From NCBI GenBank assembly GCA_947459655.1, contig CANHEE010000001.1, positions 103,493-140,529 on the forward strand: DNA of 37,037 nucleotides. The letters run 5' to 3'. This document shows positions 15,699 through 22,940 of this stretch, piece by piece. The notes beneath the pieces were generated by a model. That model did no database searches and had not been told where the DNA came from. It was given only the letters and a program-made list of their open reading frames with translations. The first letter of the stretch is position 1. Every line of letters begins with the position of its first letter. The DNA is from Lewinellaceae bacterium (GTDB lineage: Bacteria; Bacteroidota; Bacteroidia; Chitinophagales; Saprospiraceae). A program made the position numbers and the translations under genes.

Positions 15699-16508
15699 TT
15701 AGTTGCAGCTTTTGGGCTTATTCGCGGTTACATAGATGGTAATCTGTTCGCCGATGCGCATGTATTTTCCGGGGAGGTGCGCCGGCTCCTGCTTCCACAC
15801 GAAAGACTCGTCTTCATCGGTGACAGAATTGTCTTTTATGACATTTTCCAGGATAATGTTTGAGGTGCTGATCAGGAATTTGGCTGCATCGGTTTTTTTG
15901 CAGAGAAGATCCGGAATTTCGACCATCGTATTTTCCCGCTCGGAAACCACCACCTGAACGGTTTCTCCCTTACGGACTTTAATTCCCCGGCGCAGGGACT
16001 GTGTAATGGTATCCCCTTTATAGATGACCTCCATGATGGTATTGGGTTCCAGAATTTCGTGGTACATTCTGCCTACGATTTCAACATTAATGTCCTGATC
16101 CTTTAGCCTGTCAGCATATTTTTCATAATCATCCATTCCATTTATGATGTCAGGTAACACGAAAATATCCGCTACGGATTTTGTAATTGTCAGATAAAAG
16201 GTCCTGTCCTTTTTGACTCTTCCATCTTTTGGGCTTTGATCGATGATGACGTGTGGGGCCATTCCCGGTTTGTAGATGGAGTCGCTGACAACAAGGTTGA
16301 AGCCGCGGTCTTTGGCCTTGCTCTGAGCCTCTTCAAGACTCATACCGACAAAACTGGGCACTGCAAGAGACTCCCCGTGATTGGTGTAGCACTTGAGCCA
16401 CCAGGTCGTTAAAAAAATAATCGCTAAAAAATAGCCGATTATACCGAGGCAGTTTTTGAAAAAAGCCGGGCTGAGGATAAACAACCGTAAATCTTTGAGA
16501 GTATTCAT
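15699..16508 (-). CDS. Membrane-anchored three-PASTA-domain protein without a kinase
   Basis: PASTA domains bind peptidoglycan fragments or other ligands and usually sit outside the membrane on PknB-type kinases or penicillin-binding proteins. This 269-residue protein has a short cytoplasmic N-terminus, one membrane helix (about 20-38, LGIIGYFLAIIFLTTWWL), and three periplasmic PASTA units at about 47-110, 113-190 and 195-264. Cues are VPSFVGMSLEEAQ, VIIDQSPKDGRVKKD and VEIPDLLCKKTDAAKFL. No kinase or transpeptidase domain is attached. Stand-alone PASTA proteins of this layout occur in Bacteroidota; their role is unknown. A TACCTTTG box (16563-16570, minus) gives a predicted 51-base leader. 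Confidence 0.88.
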   Translation of the reverse strand: MNTLKDLRLFILSPAFFKNCLGIIGYFLAIIFLTTWWLKCYTNHGESLAVPSFVGMSLEEAQSKAKDRGFNLVVSDSIYKPGMAPHVIIDQSPKDGRVKKDRTFYLTITKSVADIFVLPDIINGMDDYEKYADRLKDQDINVEIVGRMYHEILEPNTIMEVIYKGDTITQSLRRGIKVRKGETVQVVVSERENTMVEIPDLLCKKTDAAKFLISTSNIILENVIKDNSVTDEDESFVWKQEPAHLPGKYMRIGEQITIYVTANKPKSCN

Positions 16509-16562
16509 AAAGCGACTTGTAAACAGACGTGACCTTCAGGACTGAAAGAAATTCTGACACAA

Positions 16563-16570
16563 CAAAGGTA
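16563..16570 (-). promoter_or_regulatory. -7 promoter box for the PASTA gene
   Basis: TACCTTTG on the minus strand, a full TAnnTTTG match. CAA at 16588-16590 (TTG on the minus strand) lies 17 bases away, slightly short of the standard spacing. Confidence 0.5.
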
Positions 16571-16666
16571 GGAAAATTCGGTAAAGCCAATGCATAATTT
16601 ACTGATTTCAGTAGTCCCGGATTTTTTTAATTTGGACCTGAAATCAACTTTTTACTTCTTTAAACG

Positions 16667-16674
16667 TATATTTG
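16667..16674 (+). promoter_or_regulatory. -7 promoter box for ricT
   Basis: TATATTTG, a full TAnnTTTG match, about 90 bases before the ricT ATG at 16765. The 256-bp divergent region between the PASTA gene and ricT holds this and the opposite box at 16563-16570, and nothing else I can support. Confidence 0.5.
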
Positions 16675-16764
16675 CGAAGCGGTGCATGAAGGGTTTTTTC
16701 ATCCCGCGGAAATGGAAAATTTATTCATTGACGCAAAAGGCTTTTTGCCTGATATATACATATA

Positions 16765-18321
16765 ATGGCTTGCAAAGGATGTACTTGTTCGACAAGTAAA
16801 GCAGGAGATACGGTGGCGGGCTGTGGCAGTAATGGTTGCAGCACAGGAGGTTGTAACCGGATGAACACTTATGACTGGCTCACGGCACTCGATATAGAAG
16901 ATTTCAGTACCTACGATAAGGTAGAGATCAGTTTTAAAAACGGCTCCAGAAAAGAATTTTTCAAAAACCCCCCTTCTTCCCGAGCCACCACAGGTGATAT
17001 GGTACTGGTGGAGGCCGATAATAATGGATACGATATTGGTCGCATTACGCTCTCTGGAGAGTTGGTGCGCCTTCAAATGAAAAAGCGTGGTGTCAAGGAA
17101 AACGCCATGCTTCCCAGCATTATACGCAAAGCGAATGAACGCGACCTGGAGCGGCTGCAAGAGTCACGAGATGCCGAAAAAGCAACTATGATTCAGGCCA
17201 GGGCGATTGCCAGAACTTTCAAGCTCGATATGAAAATCGGAGATGTGGAATTTCAGGGGGATAAGCGGAAGGCTACCTTTTACTATACAGCAGATGGACG
17301 GGTTGATTTCCGCGAACTGATTCGCGAGTACGCCAGAGAATTCAAAGTAAAAATAGAAATGCGGCAAATCGGTGCCAGACAGGAATCTGCACGCATCGGC
17401 GGATTGGGACCGTGTGGACGGGAATTGTGCTGCTCAACCTGGCTGACCGACTTCAAATCGGTATCCACAACAGCTGCCCGTTATCAGAACCTTGCCATCA
17501 ACCAGTCAAAACTTTCCGGACAATGTGGTCGGCTCAAGTGTTGTCTGAATTACGAGCTGGATACCTATATGGATGCGCTGGAGCAATTTCCTACTAGGGC
17601 AGACAAGATACATACCGAAGAAGGTACGGCAGTACTCATGAAGACAGATATTTTCAAAGGTCTGATGTACTACTGTTACGAGAAAGACCATGGAAGGGGT
17701 AAATTTTATCCCCTGGAAGTTGAGCAGGTCAAGGATGTCATTAAAATGAATAAAGCCGGACAAAAACCGGCCGATCTGGTCTCGCTTCAATTTGTCGAAG
17801 AGGAAGAAGAGGAAGTAGGATTTGACGGCGACCTTACGGGCGTTGTTGAATTGCCAAACGACCGCAAGAAAAAGAAGAAAAAGAAGAGAAAACCAGATAA
17901 CCGCAGGGAAGATCAAAGAGATCGCTCTAAAATACAATCTGCAGGTCAGACAGAAGGTGAGAATAGTGCAAACTCTGGCTCTGAAGGGAAAAAAGAAAGA
18001 GGACCTGTCGGTCAGAAAGACAACAATCGCCGCGACAATAGGAGGCCAAAACAGCCAAGGGAAAATCACGAGGCGACTCCCATCCGCAGATCCACGCCTA
18101 CAGACACCTCTGCCGATGTGGTTCGTCCGCAGCAGCCGGGAGAAAACCGCGATAAGAACCCTAGGAGCGGCAGACCGGACAACAGGCCACAGGGCAGCGA
18201 CAAGCCGGTTAACCCGGAAGGTTCACAGCAGTCCAAGAACAATAGGAACAAGTGGAAGAACAAGAAAAACCGTCCAGGTGGCGGTGAAAAGAAAGCCGAC
18301 AACAACGACAAAACAACATAA
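16765..18321 (+). CDS. ricT: RicT/PSP1-domain protein with Cys-rich head and long basic tail
   Basis: PSP1-domain proteins such as Bacillus RicT (YaaT) belong to the Y-complex, which binds iron-sulfur clusters and steers RNase Y processing. Whether this role holds in Bacteroidota is not established. The 518 residues show a Cys-rich head (Cys3, 6, 8, 20, 25, 30) and the PSP1 core (about 75-270). The core includes two repeats of C-x-G-x-x-x-CC: GPCGRELCC (Cys217, 222, 223) and GQCGRLKCC (Cys254, 259, 260). The tail from about 365 is disordered and Lys/Arg/Asn/Gln-rich, starting with an uninterrupted run of nine basic residues. The core matches the family well. The 150-residue tail is long and looks RNA-binding. 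The gene ends at a bidirectional terminator facing rplY. Confidence 0.88.
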   Translation: MACKGCTCSTSKAGDTVAGCGSNGCSTGGCNRMNTYDWLTALDIEDFSTYDKVEISFKNGSRKEFFKNPPSSRATTGDMVLVEADNNGYDIGRITLSGELVRLQMKKRGVKENAMLPSIIRKANERDLERLQESRDAEKATMIQARAIARTFKLDMKIGDVEFQGDKRKATFYYTADGRVDFRELIREYAREFKVKIEMRQIGARQESARIGGLGPCGRELCCSTWLTDFKSVSTTAARYQNLAINQSKLSGQCGRLKCCLNYELDTYMDALEQFPTRADKIHTEEGTAVLMKTDIFKGLMYYCYEKDHGRGKFYPLEVEQVKDVIKMNKAGQKPADLVSLQFVEEEEEEVGFDGDLTGVVELPNDRKKKKKKKRKPDNRREDQRDRSKIQSAGQTEGENSANSGSEGKKERGPVGQKDNNRRDNRRPKQPRENHEATPIRRSTPTDTSADVVRPQQPGENRDKNPRSGRPDNRPQGSDKPVNPEGSQQSKNNRNKWKNKKNRPGGGEKKADNNDKTT

Positions 18322-18351
18322 GCTTTCTCAGGCTTCGTTTTACCAAATAAA

Positions 18352-18384
18352 AAACCCCGATGCAGTATGGCTGTATCGGGGTTT
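18352..18384. terminator. Bidirectional terminator between ricT and rplY
   Basis: AAACCCCGATGCAG (18352-18365) pairs with CTGTATCGGGGTTT (18371-18384), one G-T wobble, loop TATGG. It has A and T runs on both sides and lies between two convergent genes. Confidence 0.88.
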
Positions 18385-18412
18385 GTCATTATGTGAAAGT
18401 ACTTGAAAGCAA

Positions 18413-18982
18413 TTATTGCTGCTGCTTTCCACGAAGCGCACGAGGGATTTCAATCGACGCGATCGGGGTAGCAGGTTGACTCATGATTTCAATACCAGGG
18501 GTAACTTCGATATCGCGAACACGCAAAGTCTGGCCAAGTTCAAGAGCAGAAATGGATGCAGTCAATTCTGTAACCATTTTCTCAGGAAGACTTTTAACTT
18601 TGATGCGGCGCAATTTATGCGTAAATTTACCACCTACTTTCACACCTGGTGAAGAGCCCATAAATTTTACTGGGACTTCATATTTCACCGGATGACCATC
18701 AGTGAGGATCAAAAGATCCACATGAAGAAGTGCTTCAGAGATCGGATGAAATTGCTTGTCTTTCAAAATTGCTCTATACTTCTTACCACCAACATTGATC
18801 TCAGCGATCTTGAATTCAGGTGTATAGATCAGTGTTTTGAAATCAGCAACTTTCGCTGTGAAGTGCACTACTTCTTTCGGTCCATACATAACCACCGGAA
18901 CTTCTTCATTGGATCTGACCAACTTGGAGGCTTTTTTGCCGGTTGCTTCACGTAAAACACCGTTAATTACTACGTTTGCCAT
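18413..18982 (-). CDS. rplY: 50S ribosomal protein L25 (CTC-type, long form)
   Basis: Binds 5S rRNA in the large ribosomal subunit. The 189-residue product is the two-domain CTC/TL5 form. The N-terminal L25 domain has REATGKKASKLVR, VPVVMYGP and KDKQFHPISEALLHVDLL. The C-terminal beta domain includes PVKFMGSSPGVKVGG, LPEKMVTELTASISALELGQTLRVRDI and a Pro/Ala-rich end IEIPRALRGKQQQ. Length is normal for the long form. It is monocistronic: a terminator separates it from ricT downstream, and a hairpin upstream (19033-19068) separates it from the TPR gene. The best -7 box, TAACTTTG, is the loop of that hairpin. Confidence 0.96.
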   Translation of the reverse strand: MANVVINGVLREATGKKASKLVRSNEEVPVVMYGPKEVVHFTAKVADFKTLIYTPEFKIAEINVGGKKYRAILKDKQFHPISEALLHVDLLILTDGHPVKYEVPVKFMGSSPGVKVGGKFTHKLRRIKVKSLPEKMVTELTASISALELGQTLRVRDIEVTPGIEIMSQPATPIASIEIPRALRGKQQQ

Positions 18983-19032
18983 TGCTAAAACGTTTATAAA
19001 TGATTGAATACAAAGAAATTAAATTTCTTCTA

Positions 19033-19068
19033 GTTAAAAAAGCACGCAAAGTTACGTGCTTTTTTAAC
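19033..19068 (-). terminator. Terminator of the TPR gene, with an rplY promoter box in its loop
   Basis: Perfect 14-bp stem GTTAAAAAAGCACG (19033-19046) / CGTGCTTTTTTAAC (19055-19068), 40 bases past the TPR gene stop. The 8-base loop read on the minus strand is exactly TAACTTTG, a full TAnnTTTG match. A TTG (19076-19078, minus) lies 21 bases upstream of it, a correct -33 spacing. Terminator and promoter functions thus overlap. Confidence 0.75.
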
Positions 19069-19108
19069 AGAGAAACAAGTTTTTGTGTAAAAAAACCAAT
19101 ATCAGGAA

Positions 19109-20107
19109 TCAATTATTCACTGCGACCGGCAAGGAGTTGTTTGTTTTTTCCTCTGAAGATTTAAGTTTCCTGCCGCTGAGCAACATCATTTGCTCGTAAA
19201 AATCGGACTGTTTTCCGCTGAAAACCGGCTCAAGTGCATCGCTCACATCCATCGCCTTGTTGAACATATCCACGGCTTCCTTTTCTTTCCGCTGCTCAAA
19301 CAATACACGACTGAAATACATCATAGCGCTTTTTCTCCAGGCAAAATTCGGATCAGAGTGGTTGAATTGTCTTTTCACGCACAAATTCAGTTCAAAATGT
19401 GCTTTGTCGTATTCTTCAAGATGAACCAGACATTCTCCCTTGATACGGCGTGATTGCCAGTAAATGGTTTGGTGAGGCACCGAGTTTTTGATTGCTTTGT
19501 CAAGCATATCGCTTGCTGATTTCCACTCGCCCAGTTGCATGTAAACCCTGGCCATTCCCGAGTACGCATCCGGTTGATCAGGATGTATCGCAATGCTGTC
19601 TCTGAAGCTCTCCAGAGCCGAATCAAAATCCTTCATCAGCATCTGCACGTATCCTTTTCTTTCAAGGGCAGTCCAATGACGATCAAATTTTTCAGTGGCA
19701 AATTTAAATTTCAGTAAAGCCTCTTGTTCCCTGCCCGGTTCCCTGGAGAGCTGATAGCCTTCCATGTAGGCCATCACGGGTGTTTTATCCGCGGAAGGAA
19801 ATATCTGCATGGAAAAAATTACTTTCCCTTCGTTCACCATCCAGCACCATGCCTGACCTGAAAGCGCAAATTGGGAGAGCGTTTCAAGCAGATAAGCCGT
19901 ATTTTTTACGCTTTTTTCCGTGCCTGTTACTACAATGTTTGAAAGATTCAGGCTGAAGTTCTCTTCCGAAAACAATTGCTCGGGTTTCAGCAATACATCG
20001 CCCTTGTACAAAATCTCCACCTTATGGTGGTAAGACTGCACTACCTTATCAAAACTCCGCTGGTTTCCGAATTGAAAATTGCCCCTGAAAATTGCCTTGT
20101 ACAACAT
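19109..20107 (-). CDS. TPR-repeat protein, unknown function
   Basis: The 332-residue product has no signal peptide or membrane helix and is probably cytosolic. The N-terminal 120 residues (FRGNFQFGNQRSFDKVVQSYHHKVEILYKG...) form a distinct domain that I associate with conserved but uncharacterised Bacteroidota proteins. Residues about 143-290 hold three to four TPR units, for example ERKGYVQMLMKDFDSALE and YSGMARVYMQLGEWKSASD, which usually bind partner proteins. The C-terminus is short and polar. It is monocistronic, ending at the 19033-19068 hairpin. Upstream is the 0.56-kb gene-free stretch, in which I found no clear promoter for this gene. No function can be proposed from context. Confidence 0.75.
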   Translation of the reverse strand: MLYKAIFRGNFQFGNQRSFDKVVQSYHHKVEILYKGDVLLKPEQLFSEENFSLNLSNIVVTGTEKSVKNTAYLLETLSQFALSGQAWCWMVNEGKVIFSMQIFPSADKTPVMAYMEGYQLSREPGREQEALLKFKFATEKFDRHWTALERKGYVQMLMKDFDSALESFRDSIAIHPDQPDAYSGMARVYMQLGEWKSASDMLDKAIKNSVPHQTIYWQSRRIKGECLVHLEEYDKAHFELNLCVKRQFNHSDPNFAWRKSAMMYFSRVLFEQRKEKEAVDMFNKAMDVSDALEPVFSGKQSDFYEQMMLLSGRKLKSSEEKTNNSLPVAVNN

Positions 20108-20306
20108 TGTGATTAATGCATTGATTTCAGCATTTCAGTGAAAAGTTCTCATCACATTTCCGAAACAGAAATGCAAGGGATGTTTCTCAGCAGAAAACTG
20201 ACTGGTTTTCAAAGTGCGTTTTCCGTTTTCCTGAATTGGAAATCACGGTATCACACACGATTTTTAGTTTGATTGAATGTAGTAGCAGCAGTAAAGAACC
20301 CGCAAC

Positions 20307-20332
20307 ATTCCGGAAAAGCTTTTCACCGGAAT
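20307..20332. repeat. Near-perfect 26-bp palindrome upstream of the RND transporter
   Basis: ATTCCGG (20307-20313) and CCGGAAT (20326-20332) flank AAAAGCTTTTCA, itself containing the palindrome AAAAGCTTTT. It may be an operator or an RNA hairpin; no T run follows, so it is not an obvious terminator. Confidence 0.55.
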
Positions 20333-20660
20333 CAATGCTGTATCAACAATACATGTGTCAACGGATTATAAAGGATGATGCCCGAAACAAATAAAATAAT
20401 TGGTTTCTTCGCGTAAGTTCGATTTGGAGGAAAATCGTCACAAAGTAAATCATAGTTTCGGAATTATTCAAACAAATTTCTATAAATTTTCCGAATAGTT
20501 TCCATTATAAACAGAACGCATCTTTCAACTACTACAATGCAGTATTTGACAGCGGTTAACAGCCTCGATTATTTGGGTAAAAAATAACAATTCGGCTATT
20601 CCCGTGTTAATAGAGCCATGTAACTGAAAATCCTTATAAAAGTTTTCTGTTTGTAAAAAA

Positions 20661-20668
20661 TAATTTTG
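20661..20668 (+). promoter_or_regulatory. -7 promoter box for the RND transporter, predicted leaderless
   Basis: TAATTTTG, a full TAnnTTTG match, ends 3 bases before the ATG at 20672. A box centred at -7 would place +1 at or next to that ATG. Confidence 0.5.
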
Positions 20669-20671
20669 CTG

Positions 20672-22903
20672 ATGATCCGCAATATCCTTATTGTCGTTGT
20701 TTTTCTTTTATCGGGATTGGCTGGTGTTCTGCTGCTGCCTGAACTGAAATTTTCGTTTAATTTTGAACAGTTTTTTCCCCGAAACGACAAAGAGCTGGAT
20801 TTTTATAGTCAGTTTACAAAGGATTTTGAGACAGATGACAATGCCTTGCTGGTAGCTATCGAGCGAAATCATGGCGTATTTGACTCCGCATTCCTTAATC
20901 GGCTGCATGATTTTACGCTCCGCGCGCAGCAGCTTCCCCACATTCAGGAGAGCCAGTCGCTCACCAAACTGAGTTATCCTGTCAGCACCATTTTTGCTGT
21001 AACCATGGTTCCTGTCATTCATCTTGATGACCCTTCTCGTCTGTCTTCTGACAGTGTCAGGATTTTTAGTGATGAACGCTTCAAGGGAAACCTCATCTCT
21101 GCCGATGGAAAAGCGCTGGTCGTTTTCTTAAAAACGGAGCCCGGTATCACACTTGACCATGCAAATCAACTCATCACGCAACTCAACGCACTGCTGAAAC
21201 AGTATTCATTTGAGCAGACCAGATTGCTTGGCCGTGCAAACTTTCAGAAAGAACTTGTTGAACTGACCCAAAAAGAAGTAGCTCTATCGACTTTAATTGC
21301 AGGAATACTGGTCAGTTTGGTTATCGTTTTTATCTTTAGAAGGTTCTGGGGTTCATTGATTGCATTGGGAGCTATTCTACTTGGATTGGTGGTATTTCTG
21401 GGCGTGCTGGCGGTTTTCAAGCGTGAAATCACCGTTCTTGGGTCTTTGTATCCGGTATTAATGCTCATTTTGGGAACCTTTGATGTCATTCACGTCATGT
21501 CCAAGTACATCGATGAGCGCAGAAAAGGTTTGGACGCAAACGCGGCAAGCCGGAAAACAATTAAAGACATGTCGCTGCCGACTTTTCTGACCTATACCAC
21601 CACTGCAATCGGTTTTCTGACGCTGGTCGGAAATTTCATCCTTCCCATTGCTGATTTCGGCATTAATGCCACTATCGGGGTTACAATCGCTTACCTGATT
21701 GCGATTTTGTTCGTGCCAGCCTGTCTTTCCTTTTTTGAACTGGACCAGATTGTAAAAATCTCTGAAAACAGCGGAAAATGGGAGAAGGCTATTCATAATT
21801 TTCACTTTTTTACCCGCAGACATCCCCGTTATATCGCAGTTATCAGTGTGATTGTAATGGCGGCGAGCTTGTTTGGCATCAGTAAAATAACCACCAATTA
21901 CCGCATTGAGGATAATTTGCCGCGAGGCGCAAAAGTGACGGCAGATTTTCTGTATTTCGAAAAAACCTTTGCGGGTTTTCGACCCGTTGAGTACGTTATT
22001 AGTCCTCAGGAACCATATACCAGCAGCGACTTTAAGGTGCTTTCAGAAATGAACAAACTGGAGAATCATCTACGGACTTATCCGGGTGTTCGGTCTGTCA
22101 ATTCAATGACCACCATATACAAAAGTCTTAACCAGATGATTAATGGAGGGAGTCCGTCGGCATATTCCTTTCCCGAAAACGATACCATTTTTTCAAACCT
22201 CTCGCAGTACAGTAGGATGATTCCGGCTGGATCGGTTAGTATTCTTAAAAGTGCCGACGGGAAAAAGTTGCGCATTTCTACGCGGATGAATGATATGGGT
22301 GCCGATAGCATCAAACTTGCCGGACAGAAAATTGACAATTGGATTGCAACTAACCTGGATAGCAACGTCATTACCGTAAAACGCACTGGGACGGGTATGC
22401 TGGTTGACAGAAATGGGGAATATGTAAGGGACAATACCATCATCAGTCTATTCTGGTCGGTTTTGATCATCTCTCTTCTGATGGCATTTATTTTCAGGGA
22501 ATGGCGGGTCATGCTCATTTTCCTGATACCGAACCTGTTTCCGCTGTTCATTTGCGGCGGATTTATGGGTTACTTCGGTATCCAGCTGGAAGCAGGAGTC
22601 TCTATTGTGTTCTCGGTCATTTTCGGAATCGCTGTCGATGATACCATCCATACCCTCAGCAAGTTGAAAATGTTTAGAAGCAAATCAAAAGACACCGATG
22701 AGGCGCTATACCAGACGATGATGGAGGTTGGAAAACCGATGATTCACACTGCCATCATCCTATTTTTTGGATTTATGGTGATGCTTTTTTCTTCCAATCC
22801 ACCAAGTCAAAACGTGGGTATCCTGATGAGTTTTACACTTGCCAGTGCGCTTCTCAGTGATCTGTTCTTATTGCCGGTGCTGACCCGCTGGTTGCTGAAG
22901 TAA
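20672..22903 (+). CDS. RND/MMPL-family membrane transporter
   Basis: Proton-driven exporter of the RND superfamily, closest in style to MMPL and hopanoid/lipid exporters rather than AcrB; cargo unknown. The 743 residues show the duplicated RND layout: membrane helix 1 (4-22), a periplasmic loop to about 205, helices 2-6 (207-360), helix 7 (about 388-405), a second periplasmic loop, and helices 8-12 (590-743). The proton-relay helices carry GTFDVIH (268-274) and FGIAVDDTIH (651-660), the D/DD motifs of MMPL proteins. Length fits. The TTG at 20666 lies inside the -7 box, so the ATG at 20672 is chosen. There is no partner adaptor or TolC gene. It ends in a hairpin shared with the convergent DUF885 gene. 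Confidence 0.87.
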   Translation: MIRNILIVVVFLLSGLAGVLLLPELKFSFNFEQFFPRNDKELDFYSQFTKDFETDDNALLVAIERNHGVFDSAFLNRLHDFTLRAQQLPHIQESQSLTKLSYPVSTIFAVTMVPVIHLDDPSRLSSDSVRIFSDERFKGNLISADGKALVVFLKTEPGITLDHANQLITQLNALLKQYSFEQTRLLGRANFQKELVELTQKEVALSTLIAGILVSLVIVFIFRRFWGSLIALGAILLGLVVFLGVLAVFKREITVLGSLYPVLMLILGTFDVIHVMSKYIDERRKGLDANAASRKTIKDMSLPTFLTYTTTAIGFLTLVGNFILPIADFGINATIGVTIAYLIAILFVPACLSFFELDQIVKISENSGKWEKAIHNFHFFTRRHPRYIAVISVIVMAASLFGISKITTNYRIEDNLPRGAKVTADFLYFEKTFAGFRPVEYVISPQEPYTSSDFKVLSEMNKLENHLRTYPGVRSVNSMTTIYKSLNQMINGGSPSAYSFPENDTIFSNLSQYSRMIPAGSVSILKSADGKKLRISTRMNDMGADSIKLAGQKIDNWIATNLDSNVITVKRTGTGMLVDRNGEYVRDNTIISLFWSVLIISLLMAFIFREWRVMLIFLIPNLFPLFICGGFMGYFGIQLEAGVSIVFSVIFGIAVDDTIHTLSKLKMFRSKSKDTDEALYQTMMEVGKPMIHTAIILFFGFMVMLFSSNPPSQNVGILMSFTLASALLSDLFLLPVLTRWLLK

Positions 22904-22940
22904 AAAACTCCCCCAGGAAATTCATTCCGGGGGAGTTTTT
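22903..22940. terminator. Bidirectional terminator shared by the RND and DUF885 genes
   Basis: Perfect 12-bp stem AAAAACTCCCCC (22903-22914) / GGGGGAGTTTTT (22929-22940), with an inner GGAA/TTCC stem. It fills exactly the gap between the two convergent stop codons, sharing one base with each. Confidence 0.9.

Larger units (their letters stand above)
20108..20671. other. Gene-free 0.56-kb intergenic region
   Basis: Between the divergent TPR and RND genes no frame of useful length, tRNA-like fold or repeat array is seen. It holds a near-palindrome at 20307-20332 (outer arms ATTCCGG/CCGGAAT around the inner palindrome AAAAGCTTTT) and a TAATTTTG box at 20661-20668. The rest is AT-rich sequence without recognisable signals. 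A small RNA cannot be excluded. Confidence 0.6.

Noticed and set aside
17863-17895. A-rich run in ricT as a possible frameshift site
   Set aside because: Coding continues in the same frame for 140 residues of consistent low-complexity composition, so no frameshift is needed.
17506-18069. 187-residue minus-strand frame opposite ricT
   Set aside because: Its Phe/Leu-rich content mirrors the Lys/Glu/Arg codons of ricT; a shadow frame that only looks like a membrane protein.
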